Positions 7,988 through 15,019 of a stretch of 64,000 nt of DNA are shown here, one piece after another; position 1 is the stretch's first letter, and each line of letters opens with the position of its first letter. A model generated the notes under the pieces. The model worked only from the letters and a program-made list of their open reading frames with translations, was not told the origin of the DNA and searched no databases. The DNA is from Bacillota bacterium. GTDB lineage: Bacteria > Bacillota > Sulfobacillia > Sulfobacillales > Sulfobacillaceae. Location of the stretch: NCBI GenBank assembly GCA_021797515.1, contig JAJZZP010000036.1:53978-117977 (forward strand), given 5' to 3'. A program made the position numbers and the translations under genes.

Positions 7988-9562
7988 GTGATACAGGATG
8001 TGGATGAAATGGAAAGACTTCCAATTGTACGCCTACAAGCATGGCCGCAACTGAAGTCTCATGTAGGGCGGGGGCTTGATGTCCATGACTATCAAATTGA
8101 TAGTGTCTTAAAGGTCGTCAATCAACTGGACGGGCGTGCAATTTTAGCGGATGAAGTGGGATTAGGCAAAACTATTGAAGCGGGATTAATTATTGCCGAA
8201 TTAAAAGCCAGGGGATTAATCGAGCAAGTTCTGATTTTAGTGCCGGCCGGTCTCATTAGCCAATGGATTTCCGAGTTGCAAGAGAAATTTGGATGGACCG
8301 CGATGAGAAGTCCTCATGATCGGGGATGGCTGTGGGTATTATCGATAGACAGTGCCAAGCGTGGATCCTTGTCACACCAGTTGCAATTTGTGACCTGGGA
8401 CATGGTAATAGTCGATGAGGCTCATCACTTAAAAAACAATCGCACCCAAAATTACGAGTTGGTTGCTGGGCTAAAGGCACGATATATGGTGTTGCTGACG
8501 GCCACCCCCATGGAAAACCAACTGACAGAACTCTATACCTTGGTGAATTTAGTTAAACCTGGATTGTTCGGACCTTACCTGAGATTTTATCGGCAATTTA
8601 TTTTAGACAAGCGAACCCCGAAAAATGCTGAGGCCTTAAGGAAGTTATTGTCACAAGTCATGGTCCGCAACCAAAGACAGACCGTTGGCATCGACTTTGT
8701 ATCCCGGGAGGTCACACTATGGCCGATTACGTTAAGTCAAAAAGAAAGATTGCTTTACGATGAATTGACGCGGGTGCTGCGCTATGAGTATCGTCATCGT
8801 GTGGGTCAGGACACGGTGCTGCCGCTAATTATGATGCAACGGGAAATTTGTTCCTCACCTCACTCCTTGGTCCCCACCTTAAAAAACGCGGAGTGGATGG
8901 GTTCGATCCGACAGGATTTGGTTGCACTGGCGGAATCCATAGAGGTTACTGCGAAAGCCGAGTCGGTTGCCCAGATGCTGCCCCATTTACCAGGACAAGT
9001 ATTGATTTTTACCGAATATCGCGCCACACAAGATATGCTGGTCAATTACTTAAACACTATGGGATTTCCATCCAGGGCATTTCATGGAGGGCTAAGGGGG
9101 AAAGAACGAGACGCTCTGATTGAATGGTTTCGCTCCCAACCTTCGGTTTTAGTATCGACGGAAGCGGGGGGACAGGGAATTAACCTGCAATTTTGTCATC
9201 AATTGATAAACTTCGACTTGCCTTGGAATCCCATGCGCATCGAACAGCGAATTGGGCGAGTGCACCGTATTGGGCAGCAGCATCCGGTGGAGATTTATAA
9301 CCTGCTTACCGTGGAAACCGTAGAAGAAGATATTTTGCGACTGCTGCACGAAAAAATCGACCTGTTTCGACAGGTAGTGGGCGAACTTGACATCATATTA
9401 CGCCACTTGGAAAAGCGGGGAAGTCTAGAAAGCCGACTTCTAGATATTTTCTTCTGGGAAGACGACCGATCAGAGATCGAAGCGCGATTGGATGCTTTGG
9501 GCAATGAATTTATTGCGGTTCGTAAACGATTAATCTGGCCGTCTTCGAAACCCGGACTGTAG
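7988..9562 (+). CDS. SNF2-family DNA helicase/translocase in the NHEJ operon
   Basis: A 524-residue superfamily-2 translocase. The Walker A motif is DEVGLGKT (55-62) and the DEAH box lies near residue 142, followed by LLTATPMENQ. The C-terminal lobe has LVSTEAGGQGINLQ and WNPMRIEQRIGRVHRIGQ, a full SNF2 signature. Extra N- or C-terminal domains are almost absent, so it is a minimal translocase. The GTG start at 7988 is 4 nt after the polymerase stop. I infer that it moves on or remodels DNA ends, or clears bound proteins for Ku; the operon position is the only evidence for that role. Confidence 0.9.
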   Translation: MIQDVDEMERLPIVRLQAWPQLKSHVGRGLDVHDYQIDSVLKVVNQLDGRAILADEVGLGKTIEAGLIIAELKARGLIEQVLILVPAGLISQWISELQEKFGWTAMRSPHDRGWLWVLSIDSAKRGSLSHQLQFVTWDMVIVDEAHHLKNNRTQNYELVAGLKARYMVLLTATPMENQLTELYTLVNLVKPGLFGPYLRFYRQFILDKRTPKNAEALRKLLSQVMVRNQRQTVGIDFVSREVTLWPITLSQKERLLYDELTRVLRYEYRHRVGQDTVLPLIMMQREICSSPHSLVPTLKNAEWMGSIRQDLVALAESIEVTAKAESVAQMLPHLPGQVLIFTEYRATQDMLVNYLNTMGFPSRAFHGGLRGKERDALIEWFRSQPSVLVSTEAGGQGINLQFCHQLINFDLPWNPMRIEQRIGRVHRIGQQHPVEIYNLLTVETVEEDILRLLHEKIDLFRQVVGELDIILRHLEKRGSLESRLLDIFFWEDDRSEIEARLDALGNEFIAVRKRLIWPSSKPGL

Positions 9563-9673
9563 CCAACTGAGCGTCAAATCGATAAACTGAAATCTAGGGC
9601 CGGGAGATATAGACCCGATGGGTGCTCGTGGAATGGCAGAAAAACTGAAAATGGTGGTGAGTGTGGGCCGGGT

Positions 9674-9853
9674 TTGCTAATACCGCTTTCGGCCTTTTGG
9701 CTCATCTGGCGGCAGGTGGTCCCGTTTATCGGAACTCGACGGATTTCCGCTGAAAAGATTGGAGAATCGATGCGTTCCCAACAATACCGGGAATTATCGC
9801 TAGGAGGCAGAGATATGATGGTCGGGGATGATAGCAATGACTCCTCTGTCTGA
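9674..9853 (+). CDS. Possible small membrane protein (59 aa) overlapping the next gene
   Basis: An open frame, closed only at 9851-9853, that runs through the gap between the helicase and the disulfide oxidoreductase. From a TTG at 9674 it would encode 59 residues: a hydrophobic segment (LLIPLSAFWLIWRQVVPFI), then a polar tail. A shorter version from the ATG at 9770 has a GGAG site 5 nt upstream and would give 27 residues. It ends 17 nt inside the next coding sequence, so coupling is possible. I do not recognise a family, and it may be chance. Confidence 0.35.
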   Translation: MLIPLSAFWLIWRQVVPFIGTRRISAEKIGESMRSQQYRELSLGGRDMMVGDDSNDSSV

Positions 9854-10508
9854 ACGAGATAGGCGGACACTGCGCGAGATGTTTCGGGATTTGAAATTTC
9901 CGGTGCATCTGGAATTGTTTGTCGAGGAGGGTCATCAGTGGTCCCAGGATGCGGTGTTGTTGCTTCGCGACGTGGTACGCGTGATGCCGGACTTGCTGCG
10001 CCTAGAGATTTGGGACGTGGGCCATGATAACTTGTTGGCCGCACTGTATGGAGTGAAACAAGTTCCGACTTTAGTTATTGCAGATCACCGACGGGAAGAT
10101 AGCGGGATTCGGTTCATTGGTTTGCCAACGGGTTACGAGTTTTCCGTGTTGATAGAAGCGCTGCTCGACGTCTCCCAAAATCGCATCAGACTGTCGGACC
10201 CGTCTTTGAACTTTATTCGTAATATTGAAGACGATATTATGTTGGAGGTCTTCGTGACTCCAACCTGACCTCATTGTCCCCGGGCGGTACGCCTGGTTCA
10301 CACATTGGCTTTAGCCAATCCGGCAAGGGTGCGTGGCACCGTGGTGGAAGCGACCGAATTTCCTCAATGGGCAGAAGAAAATGCGGTGTATGCAGTGCCC
10401 CGCACGATAGTACGGCTTGGCCGCGGACCATCTGGCGCTATTGAAGGGGCGGTCAGCGAAGACTACTTGATTCGTACGCTGAAAAACATTATAGAACAAG
10501 GACGTTGA
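9837..10508 (+). CDS. Protein disulfide oxidoreductase (tandem thioredoxin fold), candidate selenoprotein with in-frame TGA
   Basis: Read through one TGA at 10266-10268, this is a 223-residue protein with two glutaredoxin-like domains, the size of archaeal-type protein disulfide oxidoreductases. Domain 1 (about 10-110) has YGVKQVPTLVI with its cis-proline but carries GHQWSQ where a CxxC motif is expected. Domain 2 reads LEVFVTPT, then TGA, then PHCPRAVRLVHTLALANP, and ends with EFPQWAEENAVYAVPRTIV. Relatives have C-P-[YH]-C, so the TGA stands for the first cysteine, codon 144. The downstream frame is fully intact for 80 codons, and a SECIS-like hairpin follows. The start is ATG 9837 after GGGG; ATG 9828 is possible. 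The next gene is panC after 4 nt. A plain nonsense mutation is the alternative. Confidence 0.75.
10280..10296 (+). promoter_or_regulatory. SECIS-like stem-loop 11 nt after the in-frame TGA
   Basis: CCGGGCG (10280-10286) pairs with CGCCTGG (10290-10296), seven pairs including one G-U, across a GTA triloop. It starts 11 nt after the TGA, is 17 nt long, and its loop starts with G 18 nt after the TGA. From known biology, the minimal Escherichia coli fdhF SECIS is also a 17-nt hairpin 11 nt after UGA, and bacterial consensus rules ask for a G near the 5' end of a small loop. In GC-rich coding sequence such a hairpin could also occur by chance. Confidence 0.55.
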
Positions 10509-10512
10509 ACTA

Positions 10513-11367
10513 GTGGAAATTGTGGCAACACTTGGGCAAATGCAGTTTTGGCGGGAAGCGTGGCGTCGTTCGGAAAAGACCGTGGCTTTGGTGCCGACGA
10601 TGGGAGCCTTGCATGCCGGTCACTTGGCTCTAGTTACCGAAGCTGCCGAAATAGCGGACAAGGTGGTGGTGTCCATATTTGTCAATCCGTTGCAATTTGG
10701 GCCGTCCGAGGACTTTTCTAGGTATCCGCGAGATTTAGCACTTGACATGGAGAAATTAGCTCAACTCGGTAAAACGGAGGTGATCTTTAATCCGTCGGTA
10801 GAGGTTATGTACCCTGGTGGCACCAGTCTCACCACAGTAACCGTGGCAGAAATGTCGCAGGTGTTGTGCGGGAGGATCCGTCCCACGCATTTTGCGGGTG
10901 TAACCACGGTGGTGACCAAGTTGCTGCATATTATTCAGCCTGATGTGGCAGTGTTCGGGCAGAAGGACGCACAGCAACTGGCCATCATTAGGCAACTGGT
11001 CCACGATTTAAATTTTCCGGTGAAGGTCGTGGGGGTTGCTACCGTGAGGGAAAGTTCAGGATTAGCGCTCTCCTCGAGAAACCGATATCTCTCGCCGGAG
11101 CAAAAAGAAAAAGCCAGTTATCTGTACCGAGGACTAAAGTCGGCGGAGATTTTATTTCGCAATGGAGAAAGACGAGCGGAGGTTTTGGCCGCACAAGTCA
11201 AAAAGACTCTGGCACAAGCAGAATTGTGCGCCGAATATGTCGAGTGTGTTGACTTCGAGTCGCTTCGTCAGGTTGAAATCATAGAGCGTCCTGTGACCCT
11301 CGCGTTGGCCGCTTATGTCGGACCTGCCCGCCTCATTGACAATATTACTTTAGATCCTGGTCATTAG
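10513..11367 (+). CDS. panC: Pantothenate synthetase
   Basis: A 284-residue enzyme that joins pantoate and beta-alanine with ATP to make pantothenate for coenzyme A. It has the nucleotidyl-transferase HxGH-type motif in PTMGALHAGHLAL, FVNPLQFGPSEDF, the FGQKDAQQL segment and the KMSKS-like LALSSRNRYL. The GTG at 10513 uses the AAGGA at the end of the upstream gene. panB and panD are not in the window, so it sits apart from the usual pan operon and is cotranscribed with the thioredoxin-fold gene. Confidence 0.95.
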   Translation: MEIVATLGQMQFWREAWRRSEKTVALVPTMGALHAGHLALVTEAAEIADKVVVSIFVNPLQFGPSEDFSRYPRDLALDMEKLAQLGKTEVIFNPSVEVMYPGGTSLTTVTVAEMSQVLCGRIRPTHFAGVTTVVTKLLHIIQPDVAVFGQKDAQQLAIIRQLVHDLNFPVKVVGVATVRESSGLALSSRNRYLSPEQKEKASYLYRGLKSAEILFRNGERRAEVLAAQVKKTLAQAELCAEYVECVDFESLRQVEIIERPVTLALAAYVGPARLIDNITLDPGH

Positions 11368-11387
11368 GGTCGGCGGCAAGCCATATG

Positions 11388-11421
11388 CTCCCGTAGGCGG
11401 GTTTACACCCGCTTACGGGAG
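11388..11421 (+). promoter_or_regulatory. Long hairpin covering the spmA ribosome binding site
   Basis: CTCCCGTAGGCGGGT (11388-11402) pairs with ACCCGCTTACGGGAG (11407-11421) across a TTAC loop, 15 pairs with one wobble. The 3' arm includes part of the GGGAGGGG ribosome site of spmA (ATG 11430). There is no T run, so it fits poorly as a simple terminator of panC. It may act as a translation block for read-through transcripts, as a processing site, or both. Confidence 0.6.
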
Positions 11422-11429
11422 GGGCAATT

Positions 11430-12017
11430 ATGGTCAACGTTGTGTGGTTGTTGCTGATTTTGGGAGGGCTTGCGGTCAGTGCCGCCCACCACTCGATGCT
11501 TCCAGTCACCGAGGCTATCGTTACCAGCAGCGAAAAAGCTGTAGAAATTGCCATTGGGTTTATTGGCATTATGTCACTATGGTTAGGTATGGCTAAAATT
11601 GCTCAAGAGTCTGGATTAATGCGAGGATTGGCACGTATGATGACTCCTCTGGTAGGCCGATTGTTCCCGGGGATTCCCAAGGACCATCCGGCCATGGGCA
11701 ACATGTTAATGAACATGTCGGCAAATATTTTGGGCATGGGAGGAGCTGCCACTCCGTTTGGACTCAAAGCCATGGAGGAACTGCAAAAACTAAACCGTGC
11801 CAAAGAGCGAGCTTCTCAAGACATGATTACCTTTCTGGCCATTAACACGGCTTCAATCAACCTAATTCCCGCTACCGTGATTGCTCTCAGGGTGGCCGCG
11901 GGATCTCGCAACCCAACCGAAATTGTTGGCCCGACCATCATCGCTACTATGTTTTCCTCGGTCGCGGCTATTACCGCTGATCGTATTTTTCGACGTTGGC
12001 ACCGCAATTCGGAGTGA
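11430..12017 (+). CDS. spmA: Spore maturation protein A
   Basis: A 195-residue membrane protein of the nucleoside-recognition (Gate) family. It shows GFIGIMSLWLGMAKIAQESG, LARMMTPLVGRLFPGIPKDHPAMG and NMSANILGMGGAATPFGLKAM, all typical of SpmA. SpmA and SpmB together are needed for full dehydration of the spore core in Bacillus and Clostridium. Several transmembrane helices are evident. In most spore formers spmB follows in the same direction; here it is convergent, with stops only 23 nt apart. Confidence 0.95.
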   Translation: MVNVVWLLLILGGLAVSAAHHSMLPVTEAIVTSSEKAVEIAIGFIGIMSLWLGMAKIAQESGLMRGLARMMTPLVGRLFPGIPKDHPAMGNMLMNMSANILGMGGAATPFGLKAMEELQKLNRAKERASQDMITFLAINTASINLIPATVIALRVAAGSRNPTEIVGPTIIATMFSSVAAITADRIFRRWHRNSE

Positions 12018-12040
12018 CCCCAGGATAACCGGTACGCCCT

Positions 12041-12574
12041 TTAGAAGAACAGATGACAGATCACTATGGCGGCAACGAATCCGGCTAAATCGCCGATCAG
12101 GGCGACCGGCAAGGCATATCGCGTCTGGCGTACGGCAATTGAGCCGAAGTAAAGAGTAATCACATAAAACGTAGTATCGGTGCTTCCTTGCAAAGTGGAG
12201 GCTACGCGGCCTACAAACGAGTCAGGCCCATAATGTTGCAAGAGACCTGTGGTTACTCCCAGAGCGGCACCTCCGGAAAGTGGGCGAACCAAAATCAATG
12301 GCACTACAGCAGCCGGTACTCCCACCTTGCCCAAAATAGGCGCCAGTAAATGAATGACCGCGTCAAAGGCCCCGGAAGCTTGGAAGATGTTAAGGGCCAC
12401 CAAGATGCCTACCAGAAACGGGATCATTCGTATTGCCATGATAAAGCCTTCTTGAGCTCCTTCCACAAAGGTTTCGTAGACTTTTACCCCGCGAAGCCAT
12501 CCAAACAACGGAATAAATCCTATCAAGAACGGAATTGCCCAAATGGAAATGGTATCAATGAGTACTGAACTCAT
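12041..12574 (-). CDS. spmB: Spore maturation protein B
   Basis: A 177-residue Gate-family membrane protein, the partner of SpmA in spore-core dehydration. Signatures are IPFLIGFIPLFGWLRGVKVYE, EGAQEGFIMAIRMIPFLVGILV, LVRPLSGGAALGVTTGLL and GSTDTTFYVITLYFGS. The start was set at ATG 12574, which follows GAGGCGGG at good spacing; upstream in-frame codons are not conserved in character. Its orientation opposite to spmA implies a local inversion compared with the usual spmA-spmB operon. Confidence 0.93.
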   Translation of the reverse strand: MSSVLIDTISIWAIPFLIGFIPLFGWLRGVKVYETFVEGAQEGFIMAIRMIPFLVGILVALNIFQASGAFDAVIHLLAPILGKVGVPAAVVPLILVRPLSGGAALGVTTGLLQHYGPDSFVGRVASTLQGSTDTTFYVITLYFGSIAVRQTRYALPVALIGDLAGFVAAIVICHLFF

Positions 12575-12735
12575 AGCCACGACCCGCCTCTTCATGGTTA
12601 TTGATAGGTGCCAGTGTCCACCACTTCCTGGTATACTGATCCGCGAAGCATGGATAGCCCCAGGATAGGGATGGTGGGGACCGGCTATCCTAAGCATATG
12701 TGGTTAGTAGTGCAGTATGAGTCAGGGGGATTCGG

Positions 12736-13209
12736 ATGTCACAAATTCAACGCACTAGTGAACGGCTCAAGTCTTTGGGTATTGAATTGCCTGAACCTCC
12801 AAAACCGGTTGCGTCTTATGTTCCCAGTGTGATTATCGGCAATCTGTGCTTTACCTCAGGGCAATTGCCGTTAAAAGACGGAATTTTAGTAGCTCAGGGT
12901 GCGGTGGGAGATACGGTTTCTGTGGAGGACGCCGTGGCGGCCGCCAGACAGTCCATCCTCAATTGCATCAGCGTGGCAGCCGCGGCTGCCGGCAGTGTTG
13001 ACCGCATCAAAAGAGTGGTTAAGGTAGTGGGGTTTGTTCAGAGTGATGATGCATTTCATCAGCAACCGCAGGTGATTAACGGAGCTTCCGACTTGTTGCA
13101 AGAGATCTTTGGCGACATGGGTCGGCATGCCCGCTCGGCGGTGGGGACCAACGCATTGCCTCTCGATGCAGCAGTAGAAATTGAGTGCATTTTTGAATTG
13201 ACGGAGTAA
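12736..13209 (+). CDS. RidA family protein (YjgF/YER057c type)
   Basis: A 157-residue protein from the longer-chain RidA subgroup. Members of the parent family hydrolyse reactive enamine/imine intermediates released by PLP enzymes. Visible are LGIELPEPPKPVASYVPSV, LCFTSGQLPLKDG and a C-terminal GTNALPLDAAVEIECIFEL. The family arginine that binds the substrate carboxylate is replaced by GTNALP context here, as in many non-deaminase RidA subgroups, so substrate and activity are uncertain. It sits 6 nt before rluB and diverges from spmB. Confidence 0.88.
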   Translation: MSQIQRTSERLKSLGIELPEPPKPVASYVPSVIIGNLCFTSGQLPLKDGILVAQGAVGDTVSVEDAVAAARQSILNCISVAAAAAGSVDRIKRVVKVVGFVQSDDAFHQQPQVINGASDLLQEIFGDMGRHARSAVGTNALPLDAAVEIECIFELTE

Positions 13210-13215
13210 AGGGCG

Positions 13216-14088
13216 ATGGAAGAGCGAATCCAAAAGGTACTGTCGCATGCAGGACTAGCGTCGCGGCGAACGGTTGAGCAATGGATTGTTGCGGGCCGTG
13301 TAGAAGTCAACGGCGTAAAGGCCTCATTGGGCATGGGTATTGATCCCAAGGTGGATCACATTACCATAGACGGGCGCCCGGTGTCCTCTGGTGAGGTGCA
13401 AAAACGCTATGTGTTAATGAATAAGCCGGCGGGTTACACGACGACCTTGAAGGATCGCCATGCCCAACACTTGGTATCGGATCTGCTCCCCTCCAATTGG
13501 GGTCGGCTTTACCCTGTGGGACGTCTTGATCGGGAAACCGCAGGGTTGCTGCTGTTAACCAATGACGGCACTTTGGCGCACCGACTAATGCACCCGTCCT
13601 TTCAAGTTCCTAAGGTTTATGAGGCTTGGGTGCGGGGCAGACCGGGCACTACCCATTTGGAACGTCTTCGGGACGGGATTCCCTTGGACGAAGGGATGGC
13701 TCATGCCCATAACCTTCAGGTGGTGAAACGAGAAGCGGATCGCACTTTAGTGCGGCTTACCCTGACAGAAGGCATGAAGCGCGAAGTACGACGCATTTTT
13801 CAGGTGATTGGCCATCCAGTGTTGGAGTTAACCCGGACTAAATATGGGCCATTATCTATCGAGGGATTAGAGCCGGGACGATTTCGCCCGCTGACCCATG
13901 CAGAAGTGAAGGCGCTGCAACAAGCGTCGCGGCCACTTGAAGAACACCCGATTAATTCACGAAGGAGAGCAATAGGAGATGAACGAAGCTCGCGACCTCA
14001 CTATACAGGCCGTCTCAGCCTATCACCCCCCCGATCGCGGCATTCGTTCCGCGACACCCGAGGAGATTCGGGCCGGACTCACCGCTGA
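13216..14088 (+). CDS. rluB: 23S rRNA pseudouridine synthase (RluB/RsuA family)
   Basis: An N-terminal S4 RNA-binding domain (residues 1-60) is followed by a pseudouridine synthase domain with GRLDRETAGLLLLTNDG, whose aspartate in GRLD is catalytic, and MKREVRRIFQVIGHPVLEL. It modifies helix 89/90-type sites in 23S rRNA. The family normally ends near residue 245. Here the frame runs to 290 with a basic, low-complexity tail that overlaps the next gene by 110 nt in another frame, so the tail is probably an extension after loss of an earlier stop. It follows spmB in Bacillus as well. Confidence 0.9.
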   Translation: MEERIQKVLSHAGLASRRTVEQWIVAGRVEVNGVKASLGMGIDPKVDHITIDGRPVSSGEVQKRYVLMNKPAGYTTTLKDRHAQHLVSDLLPSNWGRLYPVGRLDRETAGLLLLTNDGTLAHRLMHPSFQVPKVYEAWVRGRPGTTHLERLRDGIPLDEGMAHAHNLQVVKREADRTLVRLTLTEGMKREVRRIFQVIGHPVLELTRTKYGPLSIEGLEPGRFRPLTHAEVKALQQASRPLEEHPINSRRRAIGDERSSRPHYTGRLSLSPPRSRHSFRDTRGDSGRTHR

Positions 14089-15019
14089 TGTTTATTTTGT
14101 TGGTACCCAGCAGATTTTAGATCACTTGGGACTTAAAGAAAGTGTCGTCACCGCCGAAGTTTTTGCCAACCGTGCGGGGGTGTTAGCGGGAATTGAAGAG
14201 GCATTAGCGTTGTTGGCACCATTGAACGTCAAGGTTGAGACGCTATCCGAGGGAAGCTTGGTTGACACGAAAGAGGTGGTTATGAGAATTACTGGCCGCT
14301 ACGGTGATTTTGGGCTATATGAAACCGCACTGTTAGGGATATTGGCATCGTCATCGGGATGGGCTACGGCCACTCGCGAGGTCGTGCTGGCCGCGGAACC
14401 GGTTCCGGTAATTTCCTTTGGTGCACGGCATTTGCACCCGGCCGTGGCGTCGGTGATGGATCGTGCGGCATTGGTTGGGGGAGCCCGAGGGGCGAGCAGT
14501 ATTTTAGGCGCTCGCCAGGCGGGTCAAATTCCTTCGGGTACCATGCCGCATGCCTTGCTGCTGGTGGTCGGTGACACCGTACAAGCTGCCTTGGCCTATG
14601 ACGCAGTGATGCCATCTAACGCTCCCAGGGTGGTATTGGTGGATACTTTTAAAGACGAAGCGGAAGAAGCCATCAGGGTAGCGAAGGCATTAGGCCCTTC
14701 GCTTCACGCAATACGGCTGGATACTCCCCGAGAGCGCGGCGGGGTGACCCCGGATTTGGTTCGGGAAGTGCGGATTCGGTTGGCTCAGGCAGGATTTCCC
14801 GATGTCGGGATTTTTGTGTCAGGCGGGTTGACACCCGAGCGCATTGGACCCCTAAAAGCTGCTGGAGTCACGGGGTTTGGAGTGGGAAGCTATATTGCCG
14901 CTGCGGAACCCCTGGATATGACCATGGACTTGAAATCCATCAACCAAAATCCCGTTGCCAAGCGAGGGCGGATACCTGGGATTACTCCTTCGGATCGTTT
15001 GGTGTCGCGTCTGGGATAA
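13979..15019 (+). CDS. Nicotinate phosphoribosyltransferase (short, archaeal-like)
   Basis: A 346-residue enzyme that converts nicotinate and PRPP to nicotinate mononucleotide for NAD salvage. The type-II PRTase barrel is recognised by TADVYFVGTQQIL, the YETALLGILASSSGWATA segment, SFGARHLHPAVA and the phosphate-binding IFVSGGLTPERI with GFGVGSYI. It starts with an ATG after AATAGGAG, within the extended end of rluB. Its last 38 nt overlap the end of the convergent SWIM-domain gene. Confidence 0.9.
   Translation: MNEARDLTIQAVSAYHPPDRGIRSATPEEIRAGLTADVYFVGTQQILDHLGLKESVVTAEVFANRAGVLAGIEEALALLAPLNVKVETLSEGSLVDTKEVVMRITGRYGDFGLYETALLGILASSSGWATATREVVLAAEPVPVISFGARHLHPAVASVMDRAALVGGARGASSILGARQAGQIPSGTMPHALLLVVGDTVQAALAYDAVMPSNAPRVVLVDTFKDEAEEAIRVAKALGPSLHAIRLDTPRERGGVTPDLVREVRIRLAQAGFPDVGIFVSGGLTPERIGPLKAAGVTGFGVGSYIAAAEPLDMTMDLKSINQNPVAKRGRIPGITPSDRLVSRLG

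Noticed and set aside
9574..10044. 156-codon minus-strand frame
   Set aside because: It is antisense to the well-supported thioredoxin-fold gene, has no ribosome site and shows no family resemblance.
12652..12690. GGATAGCC/GGCTATCC inverted repeat between spmB and ridA
   Set aside because: Eight-base arms with a 23-nt gap and no match to a known operator; too weak to call.
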